A DNA stretch of 64,000 nucleotides, taken from Anaeromyxobacter terrae. GTDB taxonomy: Bacteria > Myxococcota > Myxococcia > Myxococcales > Anaeromyxobacteraceae. The stretch's first letter is position 1; every line of letters starts with the position of its first letter. Below are positions 8,428 to 18,412 of the stretch, piece after piece. A program made the position numbers and the translations under genes. The notes under the pieces were generated by a model that was given only the letters and a program-made list of their open reading frames with translations, did not search any database and was not told the origin of the DNA. The DNA lies in assembly GCF_022690685.1 (NCBI RefSeq), contig NZ_JALCYY010000017.1, positions 28,107-92,106 of the forward strand, given 5' to 3'.

Positions 8428-9078
8428 ATGTCGCCGAGCCGCGGAAGTCTCCTCGCGCTGGCCCTCCTCGTGACGGGCTGCGCCGGAGGAAAGCTCGCGG
8501 CGCGGCGCGATCCCCTGCCCCCGCCCGCCCCCGGAATCCGGACCGGCTCCCTCACGGGAGCCGGTCCGGAGACCGGACTTCCTCGCGTGAGGGCGCCCCG
8601 CGTCGCCACCGAGGTCTCCATCCCGCGCGCGCTCGAAGCCGCCGCGAGCCTCCTCGGAGCGAGCGCCATCGTGATCGGTGGCGCCGACCACGGCGACGGC
8701 TGTGATGCGCTCGTCCGGGCCGCCCTGGCGGAGGGAGGCGTCGCCCTCCCCGACGGCGACGCGAGCGCCCTCCACGCCGCGGCGAAGGCCCGTGGCGGGG
8801 TCCGGCGCGGCAACGCCCGCCCCGGCGACCTCCTGTTCCTCTCCGACCGCCCCGGCGGACCGGTCGAGCACGTCGGCCTCGTCGAGCGCGTGGCCGACGA
8901 CGGCACGGTCGTCTTCCTGCACCGGACCGCGCGCGGCGTCGCGCGCCTGCGCCTCACCGCGTCGAGCCCGTGGAAGGCGCGCACCGAGGCCGGCAAGGCG
9001 CTGAACGACGTGCTCGTCGTCGGCGCCGGGCGCGTCACCACCGGCCGGCTGCTCGTGGGGTACGCGACGCCGCGGTGA
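8428..9078 (+). CDS. NlpC/P60-like lipoprotein, putative cell-wall peptidase
   Basis: The 216-residue protein has a lipoprotein signal (LALLVTGC, Cys near residue 15). Its C-terminal half shows an NlpC/P60 or CHAP-like core: a Cys in GDGCDALVRAAL (about residue 92), a GDLLFL strand about 40 residues on, and a His in PVEHVGLVERV. These would be the Cys and His of a papain-like peptidase that cleaves peptidoglycan stems. The usual NlpC Cys context (DCSG) is changed here to GCDA, so activity is likely but not certain. It is monocistronic and divergent from 8322. Confidence 0.65.
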   Translation: MSPSRGSLLALALLVTGCAGGKLAARRDPLPPPAPGIRTGSLTGAGPETGLPRVRAPRVATEVSIPRALEAAASLLGASAIVIGGADHGDGCDALVRAALAEGGVALPDGDASALHAAAKARGGVRRGNARPGDLLFLSDRPGGPVEHVGLVERVADDGTVVFLHRTARGVARLRLTASSPWKARTEAGKALNDVLVVGAGRVTTGRLLVGYATPR

Positions 9079-9158
9079 GCGCGGCGGCCGTGGACGGCCG
9101 ACCGCGATTCGCGACCACGCGAGCGACGCCGCGGGTGCCCGCGATCCGCGCCCGTCGT

Positions 9159-10757
9159 TCAGCGCTCGAACGCAACCCGGCCCCCGACCACCGTGTGCGT
9201 CACCTCGAGCCCCGGGAGCGCGCTCGCCGGCACCGCGAGCACGTCGCCCGCGAAGGCGGTGAGATCCGCGTCGTACCCCTCGCGGATCATCCCGCGGCGC
9301 CCCTCGGCGAAGGCCGCGTAGGCCGCGCCCGAGGTGAACGCCCGCAGCGCCTCCTCGCGGCCGATCCGCTCCTCCGGCAGGAACGGCGCGGCCGCGCCTG
9401 CGGCGAGGCGCGTCTCGGCCGCGGCGAGGCCCAGCCGCACGTCGGGGCTCTCGATGGGGAAGTCCGAGCCGAACGCGAGCGGCACGCCGGCGCGCAGCAC
9501 CGTGCTCCAGGCGTAGGCGCCGGCGAGCCGCGGGCTGGCGACGCCGAGCCGGGCGGGGACCCAGGGCGCGTCGCTCGTCGCGTGCGAGGGCTGCATCGAC
9601 GCGATGACGCCGGCGGCTGCGAGCCGCGGCACGTCGGCGAGCCGCAGGATCTGGAGGTGCTCGATCCGCGGCCGGACCGCGCGCACCGCCCCGCGCTCGC
9701 CCGCGCCCTCGATGGCCGCGAGGGTCTCGGCGATGCCGCGATCGCCGATGGCGTGGATGGCCGGCTGGAAGCCGGCCTGGACGACCGCGCGGATCTTCTC
9801 GCGCAGGAGCTCGGGCGCGGTGAGGAAGAGGCCGCGGTTGCCGGGATCGTCCGCGTAGTCCTCGTGCAGCGCCGCCCCCCGGCTGCCCAGCGCGCCGTCC
9901 GCGTAGATCTTCACGGCGCGCACCGTGAGCCGCCCCACCTCCGGCGTCGCCTTCCAGCGCGCCATCTGGGCGACCAGGCTCGACGGGGGTCCCTCCCCCT
10001 CGATCATGGCGTATACGCGGATCGGGAGCCGGTCCTCCGCCGCGAGCCGCCGGTACACGTCGAGCACGTCGGGCGTCACGCCTGCGTCGTGCGCGGCGGT
10101 GATGCCGAGCCGGACGAGCGCGTCGAGCCCGCGCCGGAGCGCCTCCGCGATCTCGGCGGGCGACGGCGCCGGGATCCGCTTCAGCACGAGGTCCATCGCG
10201 GCGTCCACGAGGACGCCGCTGGGGTGGCCGCGCGCGTCGCGGACGAGCCTCCCTCCGGGCGGGTCCCGCGTGTCCGGCCCGATCCCCGCCGCGGCGAGCG
10301 CCGCGGCGTTCGCCCACCCCGCGTGGCCGTCGACGCGGACGAGGAAGACCGGGTGATCCGGGACGGCGCGCGAGAGCCTCGCCTCGGTCGGGAACGCCTG
10401 CCCTGGCCAGCGGTTCTGATCCCAGCCCCGTCCGCGGATCCAGCTCCCCTTCGGCAGCGCCCGCGCTCGCTCCGCCGCGCGAGCGACGCACGCGTCCTCG
10501 CTCGCGACGCCCGAGCAGCTCACCTCGAGCTCGGCCCGCCCGAGCCCCATCACGTGACCGTGCGCGTCCACGAGGCCCGGCACCGCGCTCCCGACCTCGA
10601 TCCGCCGGGCGTCCGGTGCGGCGCGGGCCGCGCACGCCTCGACCGTGCCGACGCACGCGAAGCGCCCGTCTCGCACGAGCGCCGCCTGCGCCGCGGGCCG
10701 CGCCGGGTCGAGGGTGTGGAGGAGGCCGATGACGAGGAGCTCGGGCGCGGTGGCCAT
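9159..10757 (-). CDS. Amidohydrolase, YtcJ-like metal-dependent hydrolase
   Basis: The 532-residue length and motif order fit the amidohydrolase_3/YtcJ family. DAHGHV near residue 64 supplies the first metal pair, KIYADGALGSRGAAL the Lys/Asp region, AIHAIGD and RIEHLQ the later His ligands, and FGSDFPIE the catalytic Asp. N-terminal and C-terminal strands form the composite beta-sandwich typical of the superfamily. Members hydrolyse amide, formamide or related bonds; the substrate is not predictable here. There is no signal peptide, so it is cytoplasmic. It lies 112 bases after the GT2 gene on the same strand and is probably separately transcribed. Confidence 0.85.
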   Translation of the reverse strand: MATAPELLVIGLLHTLDPARPAAQAALVRDGRFACVGTVEACAARAAPDARRIEVGSAVPGLVDAHGHVMGLGRAELEVSCSGVASEDACVARAAERARALPKGSWIRGRGWDQNRWPGQAFPTEARLSRAVPDHPVFLVRVDGHAGWANAAALAAAGIGPDTRDPPGGRLVRDARGHPSGVLVDAAMDLVLKRIPAPSPAEIAEALRRGLDALVRLGITAAHDAGVTPDVLDVYRRLAAEDRLPIRVYAMIEGEGPPSSLVAQMARWKATPEVGRLTVRAVKIYADGALGSRGAALHEDYADDPGNRGLFLTAPELLREKIRAVVQAGFQPAIHAIGDRGIAETLAAIEGAGERGAVRAVRPRIEHLQILRLADVPRLAAAGVIASMQPSHATSDAPWVPARLGVASPRLAGAYAWSTVLRAGVPLAFGSDFPIESPDVRLGLAAAETRLAAGAAAPFLPEERIGREEALRAFTSGAAYAAFAEGRRGMIREGYDADLTAFAGDVLAVPASALPGLEVTHTVVGGRVAFER

Positions 10758-10869
10758 GCCTCCGGCTCTCTAAACGGCCGCGCAGGATCCGGCAAGGGTC
10801 AACGAGCGGAGCGAGCCCGCCGGGGCGCCGCCGGGGGTGAGCGCGAATCGGGAACCGCCGTCGAGCGCG

Positions 10870-12078
10870 CTACGCGGCGCGGACCCCAGGAGGCGGCGCC
10901 ACCCGCTCGGTGCGCTCCCACGTGGCGCGCTGCGTGCCGCGCACGAACCGCCAGAGCCCGACCGCCAGCGCGGCGTTCATCGTGACGAAGTAGTGCGCGA
11001 GCGACGCGACGCGGCGGAGCCTGCCCGTCGCCGCGCGCGGGCCCGCGAGCGCGAGGCCGTAGAAGAGGAGCTGGCCGAGGAGCAGCGCGCGGTAGAGCCA
11101 GGCGCCGGGCTGCGCCGCGAGCGGTACGGACAGGACGAGCGCCACCGCGAGGAGGAACGGCGTCGCCCAGCGCAGGAGCTTGTGCGAGACGAACGAGAAG
11201 AACAGGAACCCGGTGCGCGGGTCGAGGAGGTCCGGCACGCGCGCGAGGGCCTGCCAGTCGCCCGCGCCGATGCGCGCGCGCCGCACGAACTCGCGCCCGG
11301 CGTCCTCGGTCGTCTCCTCGTGCGCGACCGCGTCGGGCTCGTAAGGCACCTTCCACCCGCGCACCGCGATCCGCACCGGGATGACGAAGTCGTCGATGAT
11401 CGTGTCCGCCCGGATCGGGCTGAACAGGATGCGGCGGATCGCGTAGAGGCCGCCGTTCGCGCCCAGCACGGCGCCGTGCTTTCCTTCGTAGTACTTGAGG
11501 ACCGTCTCGTACTTCCAGTAGAGGCTCTCCTCGAACTCGGCGCGGGTCGGGTTGTAGAGCCGCAGCCGCCCGACCACGGCGCCGACGGCGGGGTCGCGGA
11601 AGCGGCGCACGAGCGCGCGCAGCGCGCCCGGCTCGACCATGACGTTGGCGTCGGTGAGGACGACGATGTCGCCGCGCGCGGCCGGGACGAGCTTCGAGAT
11701 CGCGGCGGGCTTGCCGGCGCGCGGCGTGAGCTCGTGGACGGTCACGCGATCGCCCCCCGCCCCGCGCGCGATCTCGGCGGTGCGATCGGTGCAGCCGTCG
11801 CAGCCGACCACGATCTCGAGCCGGTCCGCCGGGTAGTCGAGCGCGAGGCAGTTCTCGATCTTGTGCCGGATGCACTTCTCCTCGTCGAACGCGGAGAAGA
11901 CGATCGAGACGCGCGGCCATGCGTCGGTCTCGCGCCGAGCGCGCCGGTCCTCGCCGCCCGCGACGAAGCGCAGCGCCGACAACGCGTCGCGCGCGCCGTC
12001 CCAGACGAGGAGCACGAGGAAGTAGCCGAGGTAGCTGAACGCGACGAGACCGAGGCTGAGCCAGAGGAGGGTCGCCAT
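10870..12078 (-). CDS. Membrane glycosyltransferase, family 2
   Basis: The 402-residue protein has an N-terminal TM segment (residues 3-25). A GT-A catalytic domain follows, with PRVSIVFSAFDEE, GCDGCTDRT, a DAN motif in VVLTDANV as metal/nucleotide site, GANGGLYA, and an acceptor-side DD in TIIDDF. Three or four C-terminal TM segments come from about residue 280. This is the layout of processive or polysaccharide-type GT2 enzymes acting at the inner membrane. The ATG at 12078 opens the first TM segment; the upstream open frame shadows the neighbouring gene. It lies 53 bases after the zinc-ribbon/TPR gene and may share its transcript. The sugar is unknown. Confidence 0.85.
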   Translation of the reverse strand: MATLLWLSLGLVAFSYLGYFLVLLVWDGARDALSALRFVAGGEDRRARRETDAWPRVSIVFSAFDEEKCIRHKIENCLALDYPADRLEIVVGCDGCTDRTAEIARGAGGDRVTVHELTPRAGKPAAISKLVPAARGDIVVLTDANVMVEPGALRALVRRFRDPAVGAVVGRLRLYNPTRAEFEESLYWKYETVLKYYEGKHGAVLGANGGLYAIRRILFSPIRADTIIDDFVIPVRIAVRGWKVPYEPDAVAHEETTEDAGREFVRRARIGAGDWQALARVPDLLDPRTGFLFFSFVSHKLLRWATPFLLAVALVLSVPLAAQPGAWLYRALLLGQLLFYGLALAGPRAATGRLRRVASLAHYFVTMNAALAVGLWRFVRGTQRATWERTERVAPPPGVRAA

Positions 12079-12131
12079 CGGGCGTGGACAGGAGCAACCT
12101 GCGCGCCACGCCCGCGGACCTGCTCGGGGCG

Positions 12132-13772
12132 CTAGCCCCCGCCGACCGACTCCTCGTGCAGCGCGGGCTCGCGCGCGGGGTGCCGGGAGCCGTCGCTCGC
12201 GCCGGGGGGCGCGATCTGGGGCATCCCGGAGGTTGGGGCGACGTCGGGGATGCTCGCGGGCATGAGGGCGCTCGGCGCCAGTCCCCGCGCGGTCGCGGGT
12301 GCGCCGCCCAGCGAGGGGGCGGCCGGCGAGGCGCCCGCCTGGGGGGGCACGGGAGCCTGCGCTCCGCTCGCCCCATCGGGCGGTGCCGGCGTGGCTGGGC
12401 CCGGGGTCGCGGCGGGGGGCCGCTGGGCAATCGTCTTCCTCGCCGGTGGCGTGACGTTCCCAGGGGGTGACTCCCCGGGCGACGCGGCGGGCGGCCGCGT
12501 GGAGAGCGAATCGCGGAGCGCGCGCGCCGACTCGTGCCGCGGGTTCGCGGCGAGGAGGCGATCGAGGGTGCCGCGCGCCTCGTCGGTCCGGCCGAGCGCC
12601 GCCTGCGTGACGGCGAGCAGGTGGCGCGCGCGCAGGAGCTCGGGGCTCCGCGCCGAGAGCGCGGTCAGCTTCACGACCGCCCGCTCCTGCGCCGCCCGGT
12701 GCGCCTCCGTCGCGTCGAGCGCCGCGTCGACGAGCTCGATCCACGGGTCGCGATCGTCAGCGGTGCCCGCGGTGCGCGCGAGCGCGAGCGCGGCGGCGCG
12801 CTCACCGGCGGCGAGGTGGACGGCCGCGAGCGCGCGCACGAGCGCGGGATCGCCCCGCAGCTCCGCCTCGAGCGGCGTGAGCGCGCTGCGGGCCGACGCC
12901 ACGAGCGAACGCGCGCGCTCGTCGAGGGCGCGAACCTCCGCCTCGAGCTTGCTCGCGGCACCCGAGGCGGCGCGCTCCGCCTCCTCCCAGCCCGGGGGCT
13001 GCTCGCGCAGGAGCCGCTCGCGCTCGACCTGCCGCGCGCCGCGCGCCGCCGCGAGCGCTCGCGAGCGCTCCGCGACCGCGGTCGCCTGCATCGCCTGGAC
13101 GAGCGCGCGATCCGCGATCGCCGCGTGCAGCCTCGGGGCGCGCCGGAGGGCGTCGTCGAGGCGCGCGACCGCCTCGTCGAGGCTGTGGGTGTCGTCGAGG
13201 GCGAGGAGCGCGAGCCCCTCGGCGCGAGCGCCCGCCGCGCCCGGAGCGACGCGGCCGCGCAGGAGGAAGAAGCCACCCGCGGCGAGCACGACGAGGCCGA
13301 GGGCCACGGCGGGCACGAGCCAGCGCAGGCGCGCGCTCCAGCGGAGCCGCGACTCGAAGGCGCCGACCGTGTCGCGGCGCAGGACGGGGTGGGCGCGCAC
13401 GGAGGTGGGGCCCGGCGTGGGGCGGTAGACGGCCGGGCTCGTGCCGCGCGCGTACCGCGGGTCTTGCGCGGGCGCGCGAGGCCCGGACGACTCGGCCCGC
13501 GAAGACGGCGGCGGCACGGCGCCCGCCGCGACGGAGTCGGGCGTCGGCGGATCGAGCGTTGCGCCCGAGGCGGGCGCGACGGCGAGCTCGAGCTCGGCGG
13601 GAGTGAGCGCGGGCCCGACCGATGCCGCCCGCGTCTCGGCGGCCTCCGGCGCGGGTGGGCGCGCCGTGAACACGTGATCGCAGCGAGTGCACTGGACCGG
13701 GGAGCCGTCGGGCGCGAGCAGCGTCTCGTCGAGCTCGTACAGCGTCGAGCAGCGTTCACAGCGGATGACCAA
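12132..13772 (-). CDS. Zinc-ribbon (MJ0042-type) membrane protein with TPR-like C-terminus
   Basis: The 546-residue protein opens with a CXXC...CXXC zinc ribbon (CERC and CTRC within the first 30 residues). Next come a Pro/Ala-rich linker, one TM segment near residues 170-190 and a helical region with TPR character to about residue 430, then a low-complexity Pro/Ala tail. Many myxobacterial membrane proteins have this plan, with the ribbon in the cytoplasm and the repeats outside. I chose the TTG at 13772 because a GGAGG ribosome site sits 7 bases upstream and the ribbon starts right after it; the ATG further upstream belongs to a shadow frame. Function unknown, probably scaffold or regulator. 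Confidence 0.75.
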   Translation of the reverse strand: MVIRCERCSTLYELDETLLAPDGSPVQCTRCDHVFTARPPAPEAAETRAASVGPALTPAELELAVAPASGATLDPPTPDSVAAGAVPPPSSRAESSGPRAPAQDPRYARGTSPAVYRPTPGPTSVRAHPVLRRDTVGAFESRLRWSARLRWLVPAVALGLVVLAAGGFFLLRGRVAPGAAGARAEGLALLALDDTHSLDEAVARLDDALRRAPRLHAAIADRALVQAMQATAVAERSRALAAARGARQVERERLLREQPPGWEEAERAASGAASKLEAEVRALDERARSLVASARSALTPLEAELRGDPALVRALAAVHLAAGERAAALALARTAGTADDRDPWIELVDAALDATEAHRAAQERAVVKLTALSARSPELLRARHLLAVTQAALGRTDEARGTLDRLLAANPRHESARALRDSLSTRPPAASPGESPPGNVTPPARKTIAQRPPAATPGPATPAPPDGASGAQAPVPPQAGASPAAPSLGGAPATARGLAPSALMPASIPDVAPTSGMPQIAPPGASDGSRHPAREPALHEESVGGG

Positions 13773-13825
13773 AGCAAATCCTCCCGTCGGCGCGCGACAG
13801 GGTACCCCAGCTCCCCGCCAGGTCG

Positions 13826-14224
13826 CTACGGCTCCACGACGAGCGCCTCTCGCGCCTGGGCGAGCCGCCCCGGCCCGACCCCGCGCACGCGCAGGAGCGA
13901 CTCGACGTCCGGGTACGGGCCGTTCCGCTCTCGGTCGGCGACCACCTCGGCGGCGAGCCGCCGGGAGAGGCCGGGGACGAAGGCGAGCTCGCGGGCGGAG
14001 GCGCGGTTCGGATCCACCCGGGCCCCGAGCGCGAGCCGCTCCTCGGAGGCGAGCGGCCGGGCGGCCCCGAGGTCCGCGGCGCAGCCCACCCAGTGGCGCG
14101 GGAACCGGCCGCGGCCGGAGGGCACGCAGGGGGTCGGGACGGCCGGAGTCTCGAGCAGATCTCGCAGCGGCGCGGCCGCGAGCGCGGCGGCGAGGGCGAG
14201 GAGCAGCGCGATCCGGCGGGCCAT
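13826..14224 (-). CDS. ComEA-like helix-hairpin-helix protein
   Basis: The 132-residue exported protein has a signal peptide (residues 1-20). Its C-terminal half has two helix-hairpin-helix units: [18 protein letters not shown] and [18 protein letters not shown]. This matches the ComEA DNA-binding domain of competence systems, which captures DNA in the periplasm. No other competence gene is adjacent, so a different periplasmic DNA-binding role remains possible. It is divergent from hutH at 14366. Confidence 0.75.
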   Translation of the reverse strand: MARRIALLLALAAALAAAPLRDLLETPAVPTPCVPSGRGRFPRHWVGCAADLGAARPLASEERLALGARVDPNRASARELAFVPGLSRRLAAEVVADRERNGPYPDVESLLRVRGVGPGRLAQAREALVVEP

Positions 14225-14365
14225 GCACCGCGCCCGAGCAAGAGCCGCGCCGATGTGCGGTCCGCGCGCACCCACCCTCCCCTCGCGTCCCGGACGCGCC
14301 ACGCAGGGGGCGTCCGCCGACCGTCGCCGGGACAAGCGCGTCCCCACCGTGTAGGGAAGCCCTCC

Positions 14366-15961
14366 ATGAGCCATGGCGCGAGCGGCGGCAGGGTCCTGCA
14401 GCACGTCCTCCTCGACGGCGACACCCTCACGCTGGAGGAGGTCCAGGCGGTCGCCCTCGGCCGGGCGCGGGCGGAGCTCTCCCCCGACGCGCGCGAGCGG
14501 GTCCGGCGCGCCCGCGCGCTCGTCGAGGCGCGGCTCGAGGACGGCGAGCCGCACTACGGCATCAACACCGGGTTCGGGACGCTCGCGGAGGTGCGCATCG
14601 ACCGCGCCGACCTGGAGCGGCTCCAGCGGAACCTCGTCCTCTCCCACGCGGCCGGCGTCGGCGCGCCGCTCCCGATCGTCGAGGCGCGGGCCCTCATGCT
14701 GCTCCGCGCGAACGTGCTCGCGAAGGGAGTCTCCGGGATCCGCGAGGAGACGCTCGATCTCCTGCTCGCGCTCCTCGATCGCGGCGTCGTGCCGGTCGTG
14801 CCGGAGCGCGGCTCGGTGGGCGCGTCCGGCGACCTCGCGCCGCTCGCGCACCTCGCGCTGCTGCTCATCGGCGAGGGCGAGGCGTTCCTTCTTGCTGGGG
14901 GGCGCGATGACGCTGCGCCCCCCAGGCCCCCGCTCCCCCACCCTGGCGCCTTCGCAGAGCGCGTGCCCTCGCGCGAGGCGCTGCGCCGGGTGGGGCTCGC
15001 GCCCGCCGTGCTTCAGGCGAAGGAGGGCCTCGCGCTCGTGAACGGGACGCAGGCGATGGCGGCGCTGGGGTCGCTCGCGGTGCTCCGCGCCGAGCGGCTC
15101 GCGGCGCTCGCCGACCTCGCCGGCGCGATGACGCTCGAGGGGCTGCTCGGCTCGCATCGGCCCTTCGCGCCCGAGATCCAGGCGGTGCGCGGCCAGCCGG
15201 GCCAGATCGCGGCGGCGGCGCGGCTGCGCGAGCTGCTCGCGGGATCCGAGCTCAACGCCTCGCACCAGGGGCCGGGCTGCCACAAGGTGCAGGACCCCTA
15301 CTCGCTCCGCTGCATGCCGCAGGTGCACGGCGCGGCGCGCGACGGGATCGGCTTCTGCCGCGCCACGCTCGCGGCCGAGGTGAACGCGGCGACGGACAAC
15401 CCGCTCGTCTTCCCGGACTCGGGCGAGATCGTCTCCGGCGGCAACTTCCACGGCCAGCCGGTCGCGCTCGCGCTCGACGTCCTCGCCGTGGCCGCCTCGC
15501 ACCTCGCGGCGATCTCCGAGCGGCGCGTCGAGCAGCTCGTGAACCCCTCGCTCTCGGGGCTGCCTCCCTTCCTCGCGCCGCGGCACGGCCTCAACTCCGG
15601 GTTCATGATCGCCCAGGTCACGAGCGCCGCGCTCGTCTCGGAGAACAAGGTCCTCGCCCACCCCGCCTCGGTGGACTCGATCCCCTCGTCGGCCGGGCGC
15701 GAGGATCACGTCTCCATGGGCATGACCGCGGCGCTCAAGGCGAGGCAGGTCGTCGAGAACGTCCGGACCTGCCTCGCGATCGAGCTGCTCGTCGCGGCGC
15801 AGGCCATCGATCTGCGCGCGCCGCTCCGGCCCTCCGTGAAGGTGGCGGAGGCGCACCGCCGGATCCGGGCGGTCGTCCCCCGGCTCGACGAGGACCGCGA
15901 GCTGCATTGCGACATCGAGGCGGTCTGCCGGCTCGTGGACGACGGCCAGCTCGACCTCTGA
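14366..15961 (+). CDS. hutH: Histidine ammonia-lyase
   Basis: This enzyme converts L-histidine to urocanate and ammonia in the first step of histidine use. The 531-residue product has the ASG tripeptide (residues 153-155, in [12 protein letters not shown]) that cyclises into the MIO electrophile, the N-terminal YGINTGFG motif, and later motifs [14 protein letters not shown] and the [15 protein letters not shown] regions. Length fits the family. A short insertion after residue 175 (Arg/Pro-rich) is outside the core. No other hut gene is adjacent, so the rest of the pathway must be elsewhere. A GGGAAG segment precedes the ATG. Confidence 0.95.
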   Translation: MSHGASGGRVLQHVLLDGDTLTLEEVQAVALGRARAELSPDARERVRRARALVEARLEDGEPHYGINTGFGTLAEVRIDRADLERLQRNLVLSHAAGVGAPLPIVEARALMLLRANVLAKGVSGIREETLDLLLALLDRGVVPVVPERGSVGASGDLAPLAHLALLLIGEGEAFLLAGGRDDAAPPRPPLPHPGAFAERVPSREALRRVGLAPAVLQAKEGLALVNGTQAMAALGSLAVLRAERLAALADLAGAMTLEGLLGSHRPFAPEIQAVRGQPGQIAAAARLRELLAGSELNASHQGPGCHKVQDPYSLRCMPQVHGAARDGIGFCRATLAAEVNAATDNPLVFPDSGEIVSGGNFHGQPVALALDVLAVAASHLAAISERRVEQLVNPSLSGLPPFLAPRHGLNSGFMIAQVTSAALVSENKVLAHPASVDSIPSSAGREDHVSMGMTAALKARQVVENVRTCLAIELLVAAQAIDLRAPLRPSVKVAEAHRRIRAVVPRLDEDRELHCDIEAVCRLVDDGQLDL

Positions 15962-15980
15962 CCAAAGCTGCGCTCTTCGA

Positions 15981-16009
15981 GGAGGGGACGCCTGCGCCGC
16001 GTCCCCTCC
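15981..16009. terminator. Hairpin terminator between converging genes
   Basis: GGAGGGGACGC and GCGTCCCCTCC form a perfect 11-pair stem with a 7-base loop. It lies 20 bases after the hutH stop and before the end of the converging gene at 16041, so it could serve both, although the T-tract is weak. Confidence 0.7.
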
Positions 16010-16040
16010 CGGATCGCTGCCTCGGTGGGCCGAGGCCCCT

Positions 16041-16736
16041 CTACTTCCGCCCCTCGCCGCCCGGCGCGGTCGTTCCGCCCTGGGTCGAGGTCCCGGGCGC
16101 CGGCCCCGCCGGCGTCCCGCTCGGCGTCGTCGTCGAGCCGGGAGGCGTCGAGCTCCCCGGCGGCGGCGTGAGCTCCGCGCCCTTGCCGCTCCGGGCCGCA
16201 CCGTCCTCGCGGACCTCGATCCGCTTCGCGACGGAGACGCCCGCCTTTGGATCGAACGACACGCGGACCTGGTCGCCGCGCTTCAGCTGCGCGACGCTCT
16301 TCCGCCCCGCGCCGCGCACCTCGGTCTTGCCGGTGACCTGGATGTCCCGCATCCCGTCGGGCGCCTGGATCGTGAGCCGGTTCTTCCCGGTGCTCACGAT
16401 CTCCCCGCTGAGGATCGGCTGCTCTGCGCGCGCGTGCGGCTGGGTCACGCTCGCGCCCTCCTCCTGCTGCGGCGTCTTCGGCGTCTTGCGCTTCTGGGCG
16501 GAGGCCTGGCCCGTGCTCTCCGTCTCCACGCCGGACGGCGTCCCGTAGCCGTAGCCCTTCATGCTCCCGGGCTCCGCCTTCTGGGTGTCGGCGTCCTTCG
16601 CGCCCTTCGCCTTCTCCTCTCCCGGCTGCTCCTGCTGCTTCGTCTCGGACTTCTGCTGCGACTGCGACTTCGTCTCCTGCGCCGCCGCGGGCCCTGCGAG
16701 GAGCACCGCCGCGAGCGCGATCGTCCTGAGCTGCAT
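16041..16736 (-). CDS. Exported protein of unknown function
   Basis: The 231-residue protein has a signal peptide (residues 1-19, ending GPAAAQE). A disordered Lys/Gln/Glu-rich segment runs to about residue 100. A small beta-rich domain follows at about 105-180, with ILSGEIVSTGKNRLTIQ and VRVSFDPKAG, resembling the OB-like folds of small periplasmic proteins. A Pro/Gly/Thr-rich tail follows. GGAGG precedes the ATG. No family is recognised. It is monocistronic, between hutH and the formate dehydrogenase operon. Confidence 0.65.
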   Translation of the reverse strand: MQLRTIALAAVLLAGPAAAQETKSQSQQKSETKQQEQPGEEKAKGAKDADTQKAEPGSMKGYGYGTPSGVETESTGQASAQKRKTPKTPQQEEGASVTQPHARAEQPILSGEIVSTGKNRLTIQAPDGMRDIQVTGKTEVRGAGRKSVAQLKRGDQVRVSFDPKAGVSVAKRIEVREDGAARSGKGAELTPPPGSSTPPGSTTTPSGTPAGPAPGTSTQGGTTAPGGEGRK

Positions 16737-16820
16737 GACTTCTCCTCCCTCCGGAAAAGGTGACGACCGGCGGCGCGCGACGCCAGCCCGCTCGGCCGCA
16801 AGGCAGGACTCCGCCGCGGG

Positions 16821-17693
16821 TCAGGCTCGCTCGCCGCCCGGCGCGAGCGGGTTCGCCCCCGCGCGCAGGAACCCGCGCTCGCCCACGAGGAGATCGAGCA
16901 CCAGCGACGCGGCGTCGTCGGCCACCACGTCCGCGCCGTGCGCCTCGGCGAGATCGAAGACCTTGAGGTAGGCGCGACAGCCCTCGCACGCCTCGGCGGC
17001 GACGCCGCGCGGGCCGTCCTCGACGCTGAGATACGAGAGCTTTCCCGCCTCGCGGCACACCGCGCACTGGGCGCGGGGCAGGTGCCACTCCGCGCTGCAG
17101 AGGCCGCACACGACGTAGCGTACGCGCGCGTCGCCGAGGACCACGCTCGCGACCGGGGTCCCGCCGCAGACCGGGCAGGCGGCGCCGCCCGGCGCGACCG
17201 CCGTCGGCTCGACCGCGGCGGCGAGGCGGGTGAGGTGCGCCTGGAGCGCCCCGCCCACGAACGGCGCCGCGGCGAGGTCGGCCGGCGCGCCGGCGAGCAG
17301 GTCGTCCGCGAGCGCCTCGATCACGTCGGGCGGCGCGGCCTCGAGCCGGGCGATCGCGTCGGCGGCCGCGGCCGGGAGCGCGCCGTCTCGCGCGGAAGCC
17401 AGCACGACGCGGAGCATGGCGCGCCACGACGGATCGCGCCGCGCGGCGGCCTCCGCGAGCGGCGATCCGCCTCCGCCCGCCGGACGAGGCGCCGCGCCCG
17501 GGCGGACCTCCCGCAGCGCCCGGTCCTGGCCGCGCGCGATACGGGCGAGGAACCGGAGCCAGTCGCCCGCGGCGTGATCCTTCGCGAGCGCCTCGAGGCG
17601 CTCGGCCCGGGTGCGGAAGACGAGCGCCGGCTCCGGCAGCCGGAGCGGCGGCGGCGCATCGCCCGGCGTGATCGGGAGCGCGGTGGAGCTCAA
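16821..17693 (-). CDS. fdhE: Formate dehydrogenase accessory protein FdhE
   Basis: FdhE proteins are cytoplasmic factors needed for maturation of respiratory formate dehydrogenases. The 290-residue product has the family's paired zinc/iron-binding motifs in the C-terminal half (CPVCGG, CGLCSAEW, CAVC, CEGC). I chose the TTG at 17693 because it overlaps the stop of fdhI (TTGA) and no better start follows. It is the last gene of the fdhG-H-I-E operon, which supports the assignment independently of the motifs. Confidence 0.85.
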   Translation of the reverse strand: MSSTALPITPGDAPPPLRLPEPALVFRTRAERLEALAKDHAAGDWLRFLARIARGQDRALREVRPGAAPRPAGGGGSPLAEAAARRDPSWRAMLRVVLASARDGALPAAAADAIARLEAAPPDVIEALADDLLAGAPADLAAAPFVGGALQAHLTRLAAAVEPTAVAPGGAACPVCGGTPVASVVLGDARVRYVVCGLCSAEWHLPRAQCAVCREAGKLSYLSVEDGPRGVAAEACEGCRAYLKVFDLAEAHGADVVADDAASLVLDLLVGERGFLRAGANPLAPGGERA

Positions 17694-18409
17694 CGCACCG
17701 TCTCCTTGCGCGCGACCCTGTCGTACCAGCCGGGGTGGTGGTAGCGGGCCCAGCGGCGCGAGACCCAGCCCTGCGTCATGGCCCGCATCGATCCGCGCGT
17801 CCAGACCGCCGCGTAGATGTGGATCCCGATCCCGACGAACATGATGAAGGCGAAGATCACGTGGATCACCGCCGCGATGCGCCGGCCGAGGAGCGGGACC
17901 GCCGGGGCGATGTACGGGCGCCAGATGAAGATGCCGGTCACGAGCAGGCCGACGACCATGATGATCATCGACCAGTACATCGCCTTCTGCCCGGCGTTGT
18001 ACTTGCCCTCTACGCGCGCCTCCTCGCGCCCGTTCATGTACGCGAACATGCGGCGCAGCCAGAGCCGATCCGCGGCGGAGAACAGGTTCTCGCGCCAGAG
18101 CCGCGCCGCGTACGCGAAGAACAGGATCCCGAGCGCGACGCCGATGAACGGGTGCAGGATCCGCATGAACGTCGGCGTCCCGAACAGGAACGAGATCCAG
18201 TAGAAGAACGGGTGGAACAGCGCGAGGCCGGAGAGGAACAGCACGGTATACGCGAGCGCCACCGCCCAGTGCGTGAGCCGCTCGCCGGTGGAGTAGCGCT
18301 GCACCGCGTCCGGCGGGCGCGTCGTCGCGAACTCGTGGCGCGGGGCCCGCTCGGGAGGCCGGGCCCCCACGGGCGTGGACGTCACGGAACGCTGCGTCTC
18401 GTTCGCCAT
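17690..18409 (-). CDS. fdhI: Formate dehydrogenase cytochrome b556 subunit
   Basis: The 239-residue protein has four TM helices (about residues 50-70, 90-108, 145-165 and 185-205). His residues lie in RLTHWAVA, LHPFIG and FVGIGIHIYAAV that can ligate two b-haems, as in E. coli FdnI. It anchors the enzyme and passes electrons from formate to quinone. The extended N-terminus (about 40 residues) is longer than in FdnI. It starts 3 bases after fdhH ends and its stop overlaps the fdhE start. Confidence 0.9.
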   Translation of the reverse strand: MANETQRSVTSTPVGARPPERAPRHEFATTRPPDAVQRYSTGERLTHWAVALAYTVLFLSGLALFHPFFYWISFLFGTPTFMRILHPFIGVALGILFFAYAARLWRENLFSAADRLWLRRMFAYMNGREEARVEGKYNAGQKAMYWSMIIMVVGLLVTGIFIWRPYIAPAVPLLGRRIAAVIHVIFAFIMFVGIGIHIYAAVWTRGSMRAMTQGWVSRRWARYHHPGWYDRVARKETVR

Positions 18410-18412
18410 GGC